A DNA stretch of 18,421 bases from an uncultured Chloroflexota bacterium (GTDB lineage Bacteria > Chloroflexota > UBA4733): positions 1-18,421 of the forward strand of contig CALBSQ010000348.1 of NCBI GenBank assembly GCA_937967325.1. The letters run 5' to 3'. Under the pieces are notes generated by a model that was not told the origin of the DNA, made no database searches, and saw only the letters and a list, made by a program, of their open reading frames with translations. Below are positions 17,737 through 18,421 of the stretch, piece by piece. The translations under genes were made by a program, and so were the position numbers. The stretch's first letter is position 1. Each line of letters starts with the position of its first letter.

Positions 17737-18015
17737 CTACGATGCTGGGCGTTGGTCCTTCAGATGCTCGAGTATCCACATCCGTGCGAGCGTGGTTGGC
17801 CCGATCCCCTTCTCACCGGCCCGCACGCGCAGCTCGTCCAGCGTCTCCTTGTCGAAGCGAATGGTGATCCCCTGGGAGAGGTGCTTGGCGAAACGGACCT
17901 TCACCGGCTTGAACTCATCCCAATAGTCGCTCAGATCGTGGGTGTCCCAGAACTCGGCCTCCTCCTCGCGGTTCGCGAACTCAGGAATCGGTTCCTTCGG
18001 TTTCAGCCTGGCCAT
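17737..18015 (-). CDS. CopG/BrnA-type ribbon-helix-helix antitoxin
   Basis: A 92-aa protein of the CopG_antitoxin type. The N-terminal part (PIPEFANREEEAEFWDTHDLSDYWDEFKPVKVRF) should bind and cover the toxin; the C-terminal part (ITIRFDKETLDELRVRAGEKGIGPTTLARMWILEHL) is a ribbon-helix-helix that likely dimerises and binds the operon's own operator. I chose ATG 18015 because AAGGAG lies nine bases upstream; longer in-frame starts lie inside the toxin gene. Its start overlaps the end of the toxin gene by 35 bases, so translation is probably coupled. Toxin-first order is typical of brnTA. The gene is convergent with the sigma factor gene, with 33 bases between and no terminator seen. Confidence 0.85.
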   Translation of the reverse strand: MARLKPKEPIPEFANREEEAEFWDTHDLSDYWDEFKPVKVRFAKHLSQGITIRFDKETLDELRVRAGEKGIGPTTLARMWILEHLKDQRPAS

Positions 18016-18295
18016 GCTGTCGTTCTCCTTGCTCCACTCCATAGAGCCGGCGTTCCTTTCGGCTAGCCGGCCGCGCCGTGATCGGGTAGTAGGTACCGGC
18101 ATCTTCAGGGTCCAGCACGACGGCGAGCATTCTGCCGGTCGCGGTCGGGCCAACAAGCATGACCCGCTGCTGATAGCTGCCTCTCACGATGTAGTTGCCG
18201 TGACAGACCTGCTCGACCTCCTCCGGCGTAACACCGTGCCGGGCGATGTGTGCGATGTTCCATTCATCCCAGATCAGCCGCCCAATATCGATCAT
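17981..18295 (-). CDS. brnT: BrnT family ribonuclease toxin
   Basis: A 104-aa protein matching BrnT, a RelE-fold ribonuclease toxin: the start IWDEWNIAHIARHGVTPEEVEQV corresponds to the WDPxKxxxNxxKHGVSFEEA signature, the middle has GRMLAVVLDPE, and the end has ITARPASRKERRLY, equivalent to the family's ISARxATxxERxxY. The first residues are slightly divergent. About 20 polar residues follow the usual end because the frame runs on into the antitoxin gene. I chose ATG 18295 as the family-like start; no good ribosome site precedes it, and TACAAT at 18311-18306 (minus strand) would put the transcript start about four bases before the ATG, so it may be almost leaderless. Confidence 0.82.
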   Translation of the reverse strand: MIDIGRLIWDEWNIAHIARHGVTPEEVEQVCHGNYIVRGSYQQRVMLVGPTATGRMLAVVLDPEDAGTYYPITARPASRKERRLYGVEQGERQHGQAETEGTDS

Positions 18296-18305
18296 CAACA
18301 GCCCA

Positions 18306-18379
18306 ATTGTAACGCATTGCACTACACACTCGCCGGGCGCTTACGTGTGCAGGCAGGCTAATACGTCAATACTGTTGAC
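18306..18379 (-). promoter_or_regulatory. candidate promoter and operator of the toxin-antitoxin operon
   Basis: TACAAT (minus strand 18311-18306) is a good -10 match immediately before the toxin start. Farther upstream GTCAA (18365-18369) and TTGAC (18375-18379) form a perfect five-pair inverted repeat with a five-base spacer; on the minus strand it includes TTGACG. This dyad may be an operator for the ribbon-helix-helix antitoxin, but it is about 55 bases from the -10 box, which is far for simple repression. Confidence 0.3.
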
Positions 18380-18421
18380 TTAGGCCGACCTGGCGCATGG
18401 TCGCCTCCTGGTAGGGTACGG
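18366..18421 (-). CDS. possible 3' end of a gene entering from outside the window
   Basis: On the minus strand the frame ending at TGA (18368-18366) reads VPYQEATMRQVGLSQQY and is open to the window edge. The last ten codons start with ATG 18398 and are preceded by AGGAGG, so a ten-residue leader peptide is an alternative reading. The protein-like composition favours a truncated C-terminus. Too short to identify. Confidence 0.3.
   Translation of the reverse strand, partial: VPYQEATMRQVGLSQQY

Overview
This is a GC-rich bacterial window of compact, mostly housekeeping genes with short intergenic gaps and frequent GTG or TTG starts. The combination of a MecA-like class B penicillin-binding protein carrying a Tat/lipoprotein signal, a TatD-polyprenyl synthase pair, a CtaA haem A synthase with cysteine pairs, a RpoD-type sigma factor, an ATPase-only Hsp70 and a BrnT/CopG-type toxin-antitoxin pair suggests a soil or thermophilic Chloroflexota lineage (Thermomicrobia-like). 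That assignment is an inference from gene style; no rRNA is present to test it. I saw no tRNA, rRNA, transposase, integrase or CRISPR array.

Layout. 41-202: a long inverted repeat of intergenic type, followed by a promoter. 276-3927 (+): the penicillin-binding protein, a small two-helix membrane protein and an enolase-superfamily sugar-acid dehydratase. 4010-5794 (+): TatD nuclease and a long-chain polyprenyl diphosphate synthase, almost touching. 5898-7499 (+): a degenerate protein-kinase-like membrane protein with a long Ala/Pro/Ser/Thr tail. 7582-8802 (-): a ChrA-type chromate transporter. 9004-10392 (-): an Hsp70-like ATPase without substrate-binding domain, divergent from a large (alpha/alpha)6-barrel glycoside hydrolase at 10568-13138 (+). 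13164-14165 (-): CtaA. 14292-15065 (-): a short-chain dehydrogenase, divergent from an FrsA-like alpha/beta hydrolase at 15351-16487 (+). 16606-17703 (+): a principal-type sigma factor. 17737-18295 (-): overlapping toxin and antitoxin genes. No gene-free stretch exceeds 300 bases.

How the parts relate. Most genes look like independent transcription units with their own promoter; only PBP-small membrane protein-dehydratase, tatD-prenyl synthase and toxin-antitoxin look operonic. The prenyl synthase (quinone side chain) and CtaA (haem A) both serve an aerobic respiratory chain. The dehydratase, dehydrogenase and glycoside hydrolase fit carbohydrate and sugar-acid use, but they are scattered, not one cluster.

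I did not find a convincing new multigene system. The strongest unusual signals are at nucleotide level: a 31-bp perfect palindrome that gives two convergent genes the same last five residues and their stop codons; a 51-bp inverted repeat upstream of the PBP gene; and a recurring TACCAT-type (extended) -10 element in front of several genes. At protein level the kinase-like protein lacking catalytic residues and the Tat-lipoprotein PBP merit a second look.
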